Positions 1-9,417 of a DNA stretch of 64,000 nt are shown piece after piece; positions within the stretch are counted from its first letter, which is position 1, and every line of letters starts with the position of its first letter. Location: the NCBI GenBank assembly GCA_963707445.1, contig CAVPPW010000018.1, forward strand, positions 94,727 to 158,726, read 5' to 3'. Made by a program: the position numbers and the translations under genes. The DNA comes from JALORV01 sp963707445 (lineage in GTDB: Bacteria; Pseudomonadota; Gammaproteobacteria; Burkholderiales; Burkholderiaceae_F). Below the pieces are notes generated by a model, which ran no database searches, had not been told where the DNA came from, and saw only the letters and a list, made by a program, of their open reading frames with translations.

Positions 1-510
1 GTGCATCGTCTCGTCGGCGGCCAGGCGGCCGGCAATTTTTGCCAGCGCGGGATCGCGGAACGACGGAATGACACCGAGATATGCATTGGTCGCACCCAGC
101 TCGAGCCGCGTGGCCAGCGCGAGCACGTCGGCCTGGTTCTTCAGCATGCCGGCGTTGAGCGCCTTCGCATAATCGTCGAGCGATTTCTCGGCGACCGGCG
201 TGCCACCCATTTTCTGGATCGTCGCGGCGAGCGCATCGCGATGGCCCTTGTGGTGCGACTGGAAGAGCACGGCGGTTTCGAGTACCGGCTTCTGCAGCAG
301 GCCGCTTTGCGCGCCAAGCTGATAGGCAGCGATCGCCTCGTACTCGAGGCCGAGCGCAACGTTCAGAATCGCGGTGTCCTTGGCGGGATCGCCCTCGGCG
401 CGTGCGAGGCGCGGAGCGCCGGCGAGCACGCCGACGGCAGCGGCCGACAGCGTCAGCGACGTGGACTGCGAAAGGAACTGGCGGCGCGCCAGCGGCACTG
501 AGGTCGTCAT
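1..510 (-). CDS. Ferritin-like domain protein, Tat-type signal, 3' end cut by window edge
   Basis: An open frame runs from an ATG at 510, preceded by GGAGAGAAAG, to the left edge without a stop (170 codons seen). The N-terminus has a twin-arginine-like ARRQFLSQ followed by a hydrophobic stretch and an Ala-rich cleavage region, so export is likely. The mature part is helical, with LEYEAIAAYQ, FQSHHKGHRDAL and LAADETMH; the spaced Glu and His residues are typical of ferritin-like four-helix bundles (DUF4439/dessication-related type). A metal-binding or oxidative-stress role is inferred from the family, not shown. It lies downstream of the ECF sigma and anti-sigma genes on the same strand and is a plausible member of their operon or regulon. 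Confidence 0.75.
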   Translation of the reverse strand, partial: MTTSVPLARRQFLSQSTSLTLSAAAVGVLAGAPRLARAEGDPAKDTAILNVALGLEYEAIAAYQLGAQSGLLQKPVLETAVLFQSHHKGHRDALAATIQKMGGTPVAEKSLDDYAKALNAGMLKNQADVLALATRLELGATNAYLGVIPSFRDPALAKIAGRLAADETMH

Positions 511-589
511 CTTTCTCTCCGTCGTGGGTGCAGCCACGAACGGCTGCTATCGTCGATACGGATCGACGGTCGTGACTTGGATGTCGACT

Positions 590-1259
590 TCAGCTGATGG
601 CACCGACCAGGATCACCGGGCCGGTGGGGGCACCGGTGGGCGATCCTCCACGCGGCTCGACCGACACCGCAAGCTTGGCTCCCGCGCGCAGCCGCGCAGT
701 GTTCGCCTCGGCAAGGGTCAGCCGTGCATCGAGGGCAGCCAGAACGCCGAGCGAAATCGGCGCGCCGCCTTCGGCAGGCAGCAGCCACAGTTCATAGCTC
801 GACCCGCCGGGTGGCACGGACGGCCGGGCGGCGCGAAGAGCCAGGGTCTTTCGGTCCTGCGTGACGAGCGCAGTCACCGTCGTCGGCGCATCGGGGCCCG
901 CGAGCTGCGCCAGCTCGGTCAACGTCTCGCCGGTCGGCCGCAGAACGACCAGCGCGACCGCGAGGGCCACCGCCGCGGTGGCCACAGCGGCCCACGCCGG
1001 CCAACCGAGTCGCGCGTGCCACGGACGTCGCAGGTTCAGTTCGCGTTGCAGGCGCTCCCAGCCGCCGGGGCGCGGTTCCACTGCGGAGGCTTCTCCGGGC
1101 AGCGGCGCATAGCGATTCGTCAGCAGCGCCAGCCGTTGCGCGACCAGCGGCTCATCGCGCATCGCGCGCTCGAAGCGTCTGCGTGCACGGCCGCGCAGCG
1201 TCCCCGATCAGGTACTCGCCGCACAGCGCGTCGAGGGCGCGGTGGCGCGACAGTTTCAT
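590..1259 (-). CDS. Anti-sigma factor, RskA-like, single-pass membrane protein (one frameshift)
   Basis: The intact C-terminal frame (590-1162) has one membrane helix (LGWPAWAAVATAAVALAVAL) and an RskA-like domain ending SVEPRGGSPTGAPTGPVILVGA, typical of anti-sigma factors that bind an ECF sigma and release it on a signal. The true start is probably the ATG at 1259 (MKLSRHRALDALCGEYLIG, a classic anti-sigma N-terminus). The two parts are joined by removing one G from the GGGG run near 1202-1205; the length 1259-590 is 3n+1, as one inserted base predicts. It overlaps the end of the sigma gene, which is the usual translationally coupled arrangement. Confidence 0.8.
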
Positions 1260-1859
1260 CGCTGGCGCCTCCAGACACGACTCGACACAGCGCTTGAGGT
1301 TTTCCATGCCGCGCCGAACCCAGGTCTTCACGGTGCCGAGAGGCTTGCCGAGGTGCGCCGCAAGGTCCGCATGACTCAGGCCCTGGTCGTAAGCGAGTAC
1401 CAGCGCTTGCCGCTCCGGAGCCGCCAATTCGCCCAGGCAGCGGCGCAGGAAAGCGCGCACGCGCCGGTCGTCGAGGCGCTCGTCCTCGCCGCCGCCGCTC
1501 CAGTCGTACAGCCGATCGAGCGCCCCTTCGGCGTCTGCATCCGGCGTCTCGTGATACGAGTCGACACGCGCCACGTCGTGGCTCTCCATGACATCGAGGG
1601 CGCGATGTCGAACGATGGCCGCCATCCAACCGACCGGAGCGCCTCCGACGGGATCGAAACTCCGCGCCGAATGCCAGATCCGCGTAAAGGCGTCGTGCAG
1701 AATTTCCTCGGCCAGTTCGCGTCGGCGCACGATCCGCAGCGCCACCCCGAGCAGCAGCGGTGCCGTCAGGCGATAGAGCCGCTCGAAAGCCACAGCACTT
1801 GCCCGCCCGCGGGTCGCGGACTGAAGCAGCAGGTGCCTGATTTCCGCTTCGTCCAGCAT
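1256..1859 (-). CDS. RNA polymerase sigma factor, ECF (sigma-70 family)
   Basis: The protein starts MLDEAEIRHLLLQ and has a region 2 helix with LAEEILHDAFTRIWHSA and a region 4 helix-turn-helix (LSHADLAAHLGKPLGTVKTWVRRG), the two DNA- and core-binding parts of an ECF sigma. As read, the frame runs on to 1152 through the anti-sigma start. The natural stop is probably the TGA of the ATGA at 1256-1259, which would need one inserted base upstream; the span is 3n+1, in agreement. Its likely partner is the adjacent anti-sigma factor. A divergent start for DNA polymerase IV lies 150 bp away. Confidence 0.85.
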
Positions 1860-2008
1860 GCCTATCTAAGTTACGGCTGAGCCCGCGCTTCGGATGTACG
1901 GCCGCGGGAACCGATCGAAAGCGCCGGCCGCGGCAATGCAATACAGCAGGATAAACGCGCGCGCCCATTGGAGCGGCTTGAGTTAGGTTCTAGGCTTGCC
2001 GCAGCATC

Positions 2009-3208
2009 ATGAAGACTCCCCGCGTCATTGCCCACCTCGACATGGACGCGTTCTATGCGTCGGTCGAACTGCTGCGCTACCCGGAGTTGCGCGGGCAGCC
2101 AGTGGTCATCGGCGGCGGCCGCGCGCACCAGCCGGTCTGGGAGTCCGACCCGGTGACCGGTGCACAGCATCGACGGTTCTCGACGCTGCGTGGCTATGCC
2201 GGCCGCGGGGTCGCCACGACGGCGACCTACGAAGCGCGTGCGCTCGGTGTCAATTCGGCGATGGGCATGATGAAGGCGGCTGCGCTCGCGCCCGACGCTG
2301 TGCTGCTGCCGGTCGACTTCGACGAGTACCGCAAGTATTCGCGGCTGTTCAAGGCCGCGGTGCGCGCACTGGCGCCGCAGATCGAGGATCGCGGCATCGA
2401 CGAGATCTATCTCGATCTGACCGAACTGGTCGCGGCACGCCTGCCTGACGACGATGAGGCCGTCGACGCCGACGATGCCGAGCAGAACGTCTGGTGGTGC
2501 GCGCGCGAACTCGCCGGTGAACTGAAGCAGGCGGTACGCGCCGCGACCGGCCTCGGCTGCTCGATCGGTGTGGCCCCGAACAAGCTGATCGCCAAGATCG
2601 CGTCGGAGCTCGACAAGCCCGATGGCCTGACGGTCGTAACGCACAAGGAGGTCGCCACCCGACTGTGGCCCCTGTCGGTGCGGCGTCTGCACGGCGTCGG
2701 TCCGAAGTCGGCGGCGAAGCTGGCGCGGCTCGGTATCGCCACGATCGGCGAGCTGGCGCAGGCCGAACACCAGTGGCTGGCCCGGCACTTCGGTGCCAGT
2801 TATGCCGACTGGCTCGCGCGGGCGGCGCAAGGTCGCGACGATCGGCCGATCGTCACCGAGAGCGAGCCCAAGTCGATCAGCCGGGAAACGACCTTCGATC
2901 GCGACCTGCATGCGGTGCGCGATCGCTCGCAGCTGAGCCGCATCTTCACCGCGCTGTGCACCCAGCTCGCTGCCGACCTCGTGCGCAAGCGCTATGCCGG
3001 CCGCACGATCGGCATCAAGCTGCGTTTCGACGACTTCAGCACGGTGACTCGGGACCGGACGTTGCCGGCCGCGGTCAACGATGCGCAGGCGATTCGGCGG
3101 GCCGCCGGTGAATGCCTCAAGCGCGTCGACTTCACCCGCCGCATCCGTTTGCTGGGGGTGCGCGCCGGCGCGCTGGAGCCGCTCGCCCAAGCGCTGGATG
3201 ATCAGTAG
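2009..3208 (+). CDS. dinB: DNA polymerase IV (Y-family translesion polymerase)
   Basis: The intact 399-residue protein begins MKTPRVIAHLDMDAFYASVE, with the Y-family metal-binding Asp in HLDMDAF. The second catalytic patch is IEDRGIDEIYLDLTE, and SIGVAPNKLIAKIASE is the conserved palm motif. The helix-hairpin-helix (LHGVGPKSAAKLARLG) and a little-finger domain (SISRETTFDRDL) follow. It would extend primers across damaged bases. The length is slightly above the usual 350-360 because of an insert after RAHQPVWESDPV (residues about 50-70). I saw no clear LexA-type box in the short gap to the divergent sigma gene. It stands alone; its stop overlaps the end of the convergent P460 gene by 7 bp. Confidence 0.95.
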   Translation: MKTPRVIAHLDMDAFYASVELLRYPELRGQPVVIGGGRAHQPVWESDPVTGAQHRRFSTLRGYAGRGVATTATYEARALGVNSAMGMMKAAALAPDAVLLPVDFDEYRKYSRLFKAAVRALAPQIEDRGIDEIYLDLTELVAARLPDDDEAVDADDAEQNVWWCARELAGELKQAVRAATGLGCSIGVAPNKLIAKIASELDKPDGLTVVTHKEVATRLWPLSVRRLHGVGPKSAAKLARLGIATIGELAQAEHQWLARHFGASYADWLARAAQGRDDRPIVTESEPKSISRETTFDRDLHAVRDRSQLSRIFTALCTQLAADLVRKRYAGRTIGIKLRFDDFSTVTRDRTLPAAVNDAQAIRRAAGECLKRVDFTRRIRLLGVRAGALEPLAQALDDQ

Positions 3209-3747
3209 CCGCCCGTGGTGCGTGTCGCGTAGTACTCGTCCACGCGGAATACGAAATCGGAGCTTGCCAGCGGAATGTGGCAGCTGCGGCAGGCAGTCAG
3301 GCTGTCGGCCGTCTTCTTGCCGCTGGCGTCGTATGCGGCGTACACCCAGTCGCCGGTCTTCAGTTCCTTCGGAACGGTAGCGCCGTAACCGGCTCCCTTG
3401 GCCATCACGAAGACCCGCACGAGATTGCCTCTGATCAGCTTGCCGTCAGCGCCGGTTACAGGGTTGCCAGCGGCGTCGACCTGCGCGGCGAAGTTTTCCA
3501 TGACGAGCACCGTGCCGTTCGCGAAGGATTGGCCCGCCTTGCTGCTAGCTCCTGTCGAGTTGATGTAGATGTCACGCACTTCCTTCGCATCGGGCCGCTG
3601 GACCGAGGTGAGGTACTTCGGCCAGGCCCGATAGTCGACCGGAAGAGCCGCCTCGCCATCATTGATGGGCTTGGTGTGACTAGCGCAGCCGAACAGCACA
3701 GCCGCGCCAAGCGAAGCAATCAGTGTGGCAGCAAGCAGCAATCGCAT
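3202..3747 (-). CDS. Cytochrome P460 family lipoprotein
   Basis: The 181-residue protein has a lipoprotein signal (cleavage at LFGC, Cys21) and one c-type heme motif, CRSCH, at residues 153-157 near the C-terminus, which is the layout of the cytochrome P460 family. The body (YRAWPKYLTSVQRPD, NGTVLVMENF, VRVFVMAKG) matches the P460 beta-rich fold, where the lysine in the central region cross-links to heme in characterised members. Those oxidise hydroxylamine or bind NO; many relatives have no known substrate. The start is taken at MRLLLAATL because the signal peptide begins there. No partner gene is adjacent. Confidence 0.8.
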   Translation of the reverse strand: MRLLLAATLIASLGAAVLFGCASHTKPINDGEAALPVDYRAWPKYLTSVQRPDAKEVRDIYINSTGASSKAGQSFANGTVLVMENFAAQVDAAGNPVTGADGKLIRGNLVRVFVMAKGAGYGATVPKELKTGDWVYAAYDASGKKTADSLTACRSCHIPLASSDFVFRVDEYYATRTTGGY

Positions 3748-3957
3748 GGTCGGATCCCCTTGTCTTAGAGGCTCAGCCGAAGTCTGGCGGAGCCCGAGCC
3801 GCGGATACTGGTGCCGCGTTGCCCGTTCGGTCAATCGCGCGGAGTAGCTGCGACGCGAGATCGAGACTCTCGTCTAGTCCGGTAGCGGTGTGAGGCCATT
3901 GTCGCGGTCGCGGACGTGATAGGTTGACGATCTTCAGTAACCATCGCTCGCTACGCC

Positions 3958-5104
3958 ATGACTTCCCAAGTTTCGCCCTGGATGTCGCCTGAGCTCGAGG
4001 TCTATCGCGACACATTGCGCCGTTTTGTCGAAACCGAGATCGTTCCGAACCAGGAACGCTTCGCGAAGCAACAGCATGTCGACCGTGCGCTGTGGACGAA
4101 GGCCGGCGAGCTCGGCGTGCTGTGCGCCGACATCCCCGAGGAATACGGCGGCGCCGGCGGCAATTTCGCGCACATGGCCGCGCTGTTCGACGAGCTCGCC
4201 GCTGCTGGAGACACCTCGTTCGGCGTGCACGTGCATATCATCGTCGCGCACTACCTGCTGAATCACGGCACCGAGGAGCAGAAGCGCCGCTTGCTGCCGC
4301 AGCTCGCGAGCGGCGCGATGATCGGTGCGATCGCGATGTCCGAGCCGGCGGCCGGCTCCGATCTGCAGGGCGTGCGCACGCGGGCGGAGCGTGACGGCGA
4401 CGCGTACGTCATCAACGGCTCGAAGACCTTCATCTCCAACGGCTATCTCGCCGACCTGATCGTCGTCGTCGCGAAGACCGATGCCGGCGGCCGGCTCGCG
4501 CGGACTGTCGCTGATGCTGGTCGAGACACGCAACGTGCAGGGATTCCGCGTCGGCCGCATCCTCGAAAAGGTCGGCCAGAAGGGCCAGGACACCTGCGAG
4601 CTTTTCTTCGACAACGTGCGCGTGCCCGCCGAGGCGATGCTCGGCGGGGTCGAGGGCAAGGGCTTCGCGCAGCTGATGTCGGAGCTGCCGTACGAGCGCA
4701 CGCTGGTCGGTATCGGCGCGGTGGCTGCGATCGAGCGCGCGCTGCGGCTGACCGTTGAGTATGCGCGCGAGCGCAGCGCCTTCGGCCAGAAGCTGATCGA
4801 GATGCAGAACACGCGCTTCAAGCTGGCCGAGATCAAGACATTGGCCGTTGTCGCACGCACCTTCATCGACCGCTGCATCGAGCAGGTCATCGACGGGACG
4901 CTGGATACCGCCACCGCGTCGATGGCCAAGTGGTACCTGACCGATCTGCAGTGCAAGGTCGTCGACGAGTGCGTGCAGATCTTCGGAGGCTACGGCTATA
5001 TGCTCGAATACCCGATCGCGCGCATGTACGTTGATGCGCGGGTGCAGCCGATCTACGGCGGCACCAACGAGATCATGAAAGAGATCATCGCGCGCTCGCT
5101 GTAA
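3958..5104 (+). CDS. Acyl-CoA dehydrogenase (one frameshift near 4485)
   Basis: The N-terminal frame (MTSQVSPWMSPELEVYRDTL) carries IPEEYGGAGGNF and AMSEPAAGSDLQGVRT, the FAD- and substrate-binding signature. The frame shifts at about 4480-4495 and continues with GLSLMLVETRNVQGF, ERSAFGQKLIEMQNTRFKLAE and IFGGYGYMLEYPIARMYVDA to the stop at 5104. The span is 3n+1, so one inserted base explains the break. The C-terminal motif is YGGTNEI, with Gly where medium-chain enzymes have the catalytic Glu. A Glu is present in LPYERTLVGIGA, the position used by isovaleryl- and long-chain-type enzymes. It is followed 9 bp later by a thiolase, suggesting a small fatty or branched acyl-CoA degradation operon. 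Confidence 0.9.
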
Positions 5105-5113
5105 GGAGAAATC

Positions 5114-6292
5114 ATGGCCGTCAAGACCATCGTCGCGGGCGTCGGCATGATCCCGTTCCGCAAGCCGGGCGACCACCCGCCGTACTTCGAGATGGGCGCC
5201 GAAGCGGCGCGGCTCGCGCTGGCCGACGCGGGCATCGGCTACGCCGATGTGCAGCAGGCGTATGTCGGCTATGTCTATGGCGATTCGACCAGTGGGCAGC
5301 GCGCACTGTACGAGGTCGGGTTGACCGGTATCCCGATCGTCAACGTCAACAACAACTGCTCGACCGGCTCCACTGCGCTGTGGCTGGCGCGGCAGGCGAT
5401 CGAGTCCGGCGCTGACTGCGTGCTGGCGCTCGGCTTCGAGCAGATGAAGCCAGGCGCGCTGGGCGCTGTCTTCACCGACCGGCCGACACCGTTCGACCGC
5501 TTCGAAGATGTCACGAGCGAGCTCGTCGGCGAGCCGCAGATCCCGCTCGCGCTGCGCTATTTCGGCGGTGCCGGGCGCGAGCACATGCAGCGCTACGGCA
5601 CGCCGCTCGAAACCTTCGCGCAGATCCGGGCCAAGGCGAGCCGTCATGCGGAGAACAATCCGCTCGCGCTGTTCCGCAAGGTCGTGACGGCCGAACAGGT
5701 CCTCGCCGACGTTCAGGTCTGGCCCGGCGTGATGACGCGACTGATGGCCTGCCCGCCGACCTGCGGAGCTGCCGCGGCAGTTCTGGTCTCCGAGGACTAT
5801 GCCCGCCGCCGTGGCCTGGATTCGAAGGTCCGGATCCTCGCGCAGGCGATGACGACGGATTCGGCGAGCACCTTCGGCCGGTCGATGATCAGCCTGGTCG
5901 GCGCCGACATGGCCAAGGCTGCCGCCGATGCGGTCTACGAACAGGCCGGCATCGGACCCGCCGACATCGATGTCTGCGAGTTGCACGACTGCTTCGCGCA
6001 CAACGAACTGATCAGCTACGAGGCCCTCGGTTTCTGCGCGCCGGGCGAAGCGGCTCGATTCGTCGCCGATGGAGACAACACCTACGGTGGCTCGGTCGTG
6101 ACCAATCCTTCGGGCGGCCTGCTGTCCAAAGGGCACCCTCTCGGCGCGACCGGGCTGGCGCAGTGCTTCGAACTGACACAGCAGTTGCGCGGTCGGGCCG
6201 AGGCCCGCCAGGTTGACGGCGCGCGGCTCGGGCTGCAGCACAACCTCGGACTCGGCGGCGCCTGCGTCGTCACCCTCTACGGCCGCGCCTGA
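5114..6292 (+). CDS. Thiolase / acetyl-CoA acetyltransferase, SCP-x (lipid-transfer) type
   Basis: The intact 392-residue protein follows a strong AAGGAG site. It has the thiolase nucleophile in VNNNCSTGSTALW (Cys82), the central ELHDCFAHNELI motif and GHPLGATGLAQCFEL near the C-terminus, a pattern of the SCP-x/lipid-transfer thiolase group, as distinct from FadA. It should cleave a 3-ketoacyl-CoA with CoA, or be one of the many members of this group linked to sterol or branched-chain degradation. The start 9 bp after the acyl-CoA dehydrogenase stop implies co-transcription. Confidence 0.9.
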   Translation: MAVKTIVAGVGMIPFRKPGDHPPYFEMGAEAARLALADAGIGYADVQQAYVGYVYGDSTSGQRALYEVGLTGIPIVNVNNNCSTGSTALWLARQAIESGADCVLALGFEQMKPGALGAVFTDRPTPFDRFEDVTSELVGEPQIPLALRYFGGAGREHMQRYGTPLETFAQIRAKASRHAENNPLALFRKVVTAEQVLADVQVWPGVMTRLMACPPTCGAAAAVLVSEDYARRRGLDSKVRILAQAMTTDSASTFGRSMISLVGADMAKAAADAVYEQAGIGPADIDVCELHDCFAHNELISYEALGFCAPGEAARFVADGDNTYGGSVVTNPSGGLLSKGHPLGATGLAQCFELTQQLRGRAEARQVDGARLGLQHNLGLGGACVVTLYGRA

Positions 6293-6315
6293 GCCCCGAC
6301 ATCTGCCGGGCCCGA

Positions 6316-7161
6316 TCAGCGCGGCGGAAACAGCCGCTCGCCGTTGCCGTGCGCGATGCGATCGGCAATCCCGCGCGGCAGCTGGCTAAGCCAGGCGCGG
6401 TAGCCTTCTATCAGCTCGCCATAGATCGCCCAGCGCTGCGGAATCCACGTGTCCGAGCCGATGACGAAGCGGTCCGGAAATGCCTCGAACAGCCCGCGCC
6501 ATTCCGGTGTGATCTTTCCGTCCGCATCGACGATGCCGGCGCGGTAGGAGAGTTCGCAGACGAGTTGCGGGTGTGCACGCAGATAGGCGGCGACCTTCTG
6601 CGGCGGGGTCGAGAAGCCGGTGTGGGCCCAGATGATCTTCGCGTTCGGATCATGGCGGTACAGGATTTCGAGCGCCGCATCGTCGACGTGCGCGTGCAGC
6701 CAGAGTGCATGCCGGCGCGCGAATTCCACCGTGCGCCGGACGACGTCGCTCGCGGCCGCCTCGCCGCTCAGGTGGAACTCGCCAATGCCGACGTAATAGC
6801 CGCGTCGATACTCCTGCTCGAGCAGTTCCAGTACGGTCGGGTCGCTGAACCAGCGCTGCACATCGTCGCGCACGCGGTACGGCCGCAGGAATGGCACGAC
6901 CCGAACGCTCCGCGTACTGCCGGCCTCCTTCACAAGCGCGTGCGTCCCATCGTTCGGGCGACTCGTCGCGAGGATCGTCGCGACGCCGTTGGCGCGCATC
7001 AGCGCCAGCGCTTCGTCAACCGGAAGACGAAAACCGCTTTCCCAGTTCAAATGCAGATGCGCGTCGAACAGGCGGCCGTCATAACGAGCGACGCTCTGGG
7101 CGCCGGCGGCCATCGACAACAGGCCGAGCACCGCGTAGGCGAGGAAGCGAATTCGGCGCAT
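6316..7161 (-). CDS. Exported amidohydrolase (TIM-barrel metal-dependent hydrolase)
   Basis: The 281-residue protein begins with a signal peptide (MRRIRFLAYAVLGLLSMAAGAQS). The metal-binding FDAHLHLNWE follows, then ALWLHAHVDD, IIWAHTGFS and FVIGSDTW, the ordered His/His/Asp ligands of the amidohydrolase_2 family. The protein likely acts in the periplasm. The substrate is unknown; relatives are often annotated as predicted TIM-barrel hydrolases of lactones or decarboxylases. It is monocistronic and converges on the thiolase, with 23 bp between the two stops. Confidence 0.8.
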   Translation of the reverse strand: MRRIRFLAYAVLGLLSMAAGAQSVARYDGRLFDAHLHLNWESGFRLPVDEALALMRANGVATILATSRPNDGTHALVKEAGSTRSVRVVPFLRPYRVRDDVQRWFSDPTVLELLEQEYRRGYYVGIGEFHLSGEAAASDVVRRTVEFARRHALWLHAHVDDAALEILYRHDPNAKIIWAHTGFSTPPQKVAAYLRAHPQLVCELSYRAGIVDADGKITPEWRGLFEAFPDRFVIGSDTWIPQRWAIYGELIEGYRAWLSQLPRGIADRIAHGNGERLFPPR

Positions 7162-7567
7162 CGGACGTTCGAATGAGGGCGCTCATCGTGCCATGGCACG
7201 GTTACATCCGGAGCGCCACGCCGCGGTTCATTCGGCTCGAGCCAAGCGTTATCGGGGAATGGCCGCGTGTAAGCGCTTCCCAATCAAACCGAATCGGATC
7301 CGACCTAGCTCCTTGGGTCAGTCATTCGGTGTACCGCATTCTTGGTATTAATGACTCGTTTCGCCAGATCCGGGCGTTCGAATTACCCTACAGGCAACGC
7401 CCCTTTAAGGGCGGGTCGGCACGCTCGCGCCGGCGGAGGTTCACAAGAATGAAACGAGCAGCGGAGACGGCCGCGCACCGGTTGACCGGCGCGGTGCAGG
7501 GAGGCGGTGTCGGAGTGCGTGAGGGCGCGGTATGGCCCTGTGCGCGATCGCCGATACCGGACGCGGC
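7162..7567. other. Intergenic stretch with no recognised gene
   Basis: Between the amidohydrolase start (minus) and the small membrane protein (plus) no coding sequence is convincing. The region has lower GC than its neighbours around 7255-7400. It holds a short imperfect hairpin at 7398-7413 (CGCCCC TTTAA GGGCG). As the only divergent gap here it should contain both promoters, but I could not define -35 and -10 boxes with correct spacing. Confidence 0.4.
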
Positions 7568-7909
7568 ATGACCAATTGGCATCCGCGCGAAATTGCGATC
7601 TCCGCCGGCATGGCCGCCCTCGGTGCGATGTGGATCTCGTCGGCATGGTCCGCCGGCGACTGGGCTCCGGCCCACGACGTCGCGCTGAAACTGGCGTTCG
7701 CCTTTACCTGCTTCTCGGTCGTCGCGAACCCCTTCGTGCTGTTCGAGCGTCGTTCGTTCGCGCGGCTGTTTTCCGGCTATGAGCCGCGTTCGGTCGCGTT
7801 CGGATTTCTCGCAGCGATCGGCATCTTCTGCGCCCTCGCCGCGCTGCTGCTCTGGGTCGATCAAACCGCTGTTCAGCTGAGCCTGCCGGACGGGCGCGTG
7901 GCTCGCTAG
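7568..7909 (+). CDS. Small integral membrane protein of unknown function
   Basis: An intact reading frame has three likely membrane helices (IAISAGMAALGAMWISSAW; LAFAFTCFSVVANPFVLF; VAFGFLAAIGIFCALAALLLW). MTNWHPREI at 7568 is preferred to the upstream ATG at 7532 because it sits just before the first helix. I do not recognise the family. Its TAG stop shares the CTAG tetramer with the stop of the convergent MFS gene. Confidence 0.55.
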   Translation: MTNWHPREIAISAGMAALGAMWISSAWSAGDWAPAHDVALKLAFAFTCFSVVANPFVLFERRSFARLFSGYEPRSVAFGFLAAIGIFCALAALLLWVDQTAVQLSLPDGRVAR

Positions 7910-9330
7910 GCTCGCCTCGCACGCTTCATGCCGCGGGCCGCGACCGCCGCTGCCGCGGTCAGAACGCCGAGCAGGACAAAAGCTTCGTGGAACGCCCGCA
8001 GCGAAGTCGGGCTGCCGGCGACTTCGAGTCGCCACGCGAGGAATACGCCAATCAGGCCCACGCCGGTGGCTCCGCCGAGCTGGCGCAGCAGGTTGATCAT
8101 GCTGGTGCCCTGGGCCACGAGCGGCGCCTCGACGCCTTCCATCGCAGCGAGGTTCAGCGACGGCAGGATGCAGCCGAGGCCGATGCGCCCGACGCACCGC
8201 GAGCGCGGTGATCAGCATGAGCGCGGTGCCCCGGCCCACGATGAGCATCAGCACAAACGAGAGCGCGAGCAGAACCAGTCCAGAGAAGATGAAGGTGGCG
8301 CGCGACGAAGGCGTCGAGCTGCGGCCGACCAGCGGGATCGTGATCGCGAGCACGATGCCGGCAGGCAGCAGCACCGCGCCGGCCTGCGACGGCGGCAGCG
8401 ACAATGCGATCTGCATGAACACCGGCAGCAGGTAGGTCGAGCCGAACAGCGCCGCGCCGTAGACGAACGCGACCAGCGCGCCGAGCGCGAAGCGGCGGTG
8501 ACGGAAGAGGTCGAGCCGCATCAGCGGATGCGGCGTGCGCCGCTGGTGCCGGACGAAGGCCGCGAGCGTGCCGGCGCTGCAGCCGAGCAGTGCGAGCCCC
8601 GCTCCGGCGGAACCGCCATGCAGCAGCGCCAGCCCGTTCAGCCCCAGCAGGATCGTGATCGTCACCAGCACCAGGCCGATCAGGTCCAGTCGCACCCCGG
8701 TGGCATTCACCTCGGCGCCGCCCGGTGCGCTGTGCGGGAGCAGCTTCCACGCCAGCGGCAGCGCGAGCAGGCAGAACGGCGAGGCGACGAAGAAGATCGA
8801 GCGCCACCCGAACCACTCGACCAGCACGCCGCCGATGCTCGGCCCGAGCGCTGGCGCAAGCACGACGCCGAAGCCGAAGAGTCCCATCGCGCGGCCCTGC
8901 TCCTCCGGCTTGAAGCCGCGCAGGACGATGATCGCGGGGATCGGCTGCAGCACACCGGCGGCGAGCCCTTCGGTGACGCGCATCGCCAGCACCAGCTCAT
9001 ACGAATTCGAGAGGCCGCCGGCGATGCTGCCGGCGAGCAGCAGCCAGCACCGCGCCCACATAAGTCCGGCGGTAGCCGTGCCGTTCGAGCAGCCACGGCG
9101 TCAGCGGCATCGACGACCGTCATCGCCGCCATGAACCCCGCCGCCAGCCACTGCGCCCGCTCCTGCCCGAGCGTGAAGTGCTGGCTCATGTCCGGCACCG
9201 CGACGTTGACGATCGTCGAGGCCATGATCGACGCGATCGTGCCGAGCATGACCGTGCCGAGCGACAGCCAGCGGTAGCGCGGGCCGTAGCGGGCGCGCAG
9301 CGCGGCGAGTGACGAGGGCGGGGAAATCAT
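7906..9330 (-). CDS. MFS transporter, EmrB/QacA (DHA2) drug efflux type (two or more frameshifts)
   Basis: The start is MISPPSSLAALRARYGPRY at 9330. Helix 1 (LGTVMLGTIASIMASTIVNVAVP) and the motif around FTLGQERAQWLAAGF are typical of 14-helix DHA2 exporters. The frame breaks near 9100, where TPWLLERHGYRRTY is expected, and continues with NSYELVLAMRVTEGLAAGVL, GRAMGLFGFGVVLAPALGP and FGWRSIFFVASPF. A second break near 8190 leads into MINLLRQLGGATGVGLIG and the C-terminus (ARGMKRARRA). The total span is divisible by three. A proton-driven exporter of hydrophobic compounds is inferred. No membrane-fusion partner is adjacent. Confidence 0.85.
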
Positions 9331-9417
9331 GAGCGGCGGACGCGCGTGAAGCGCGCCGCCATCATGCAACGGACGTACCGCGGCAGGCGAAGCCGCGTCC
9401 CGCAGTGATTCAGGACC

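Noticed and set aside
7388..9061. Single 557-residue minus-strand frame covering the MFS gene and the region below it
   Set aside because: After about 8190 the frame leaves the MFS homology and becomes Arg/Ala-rich out-of-frame sequence; the real C-terminus is in another frame and ends at 7906.
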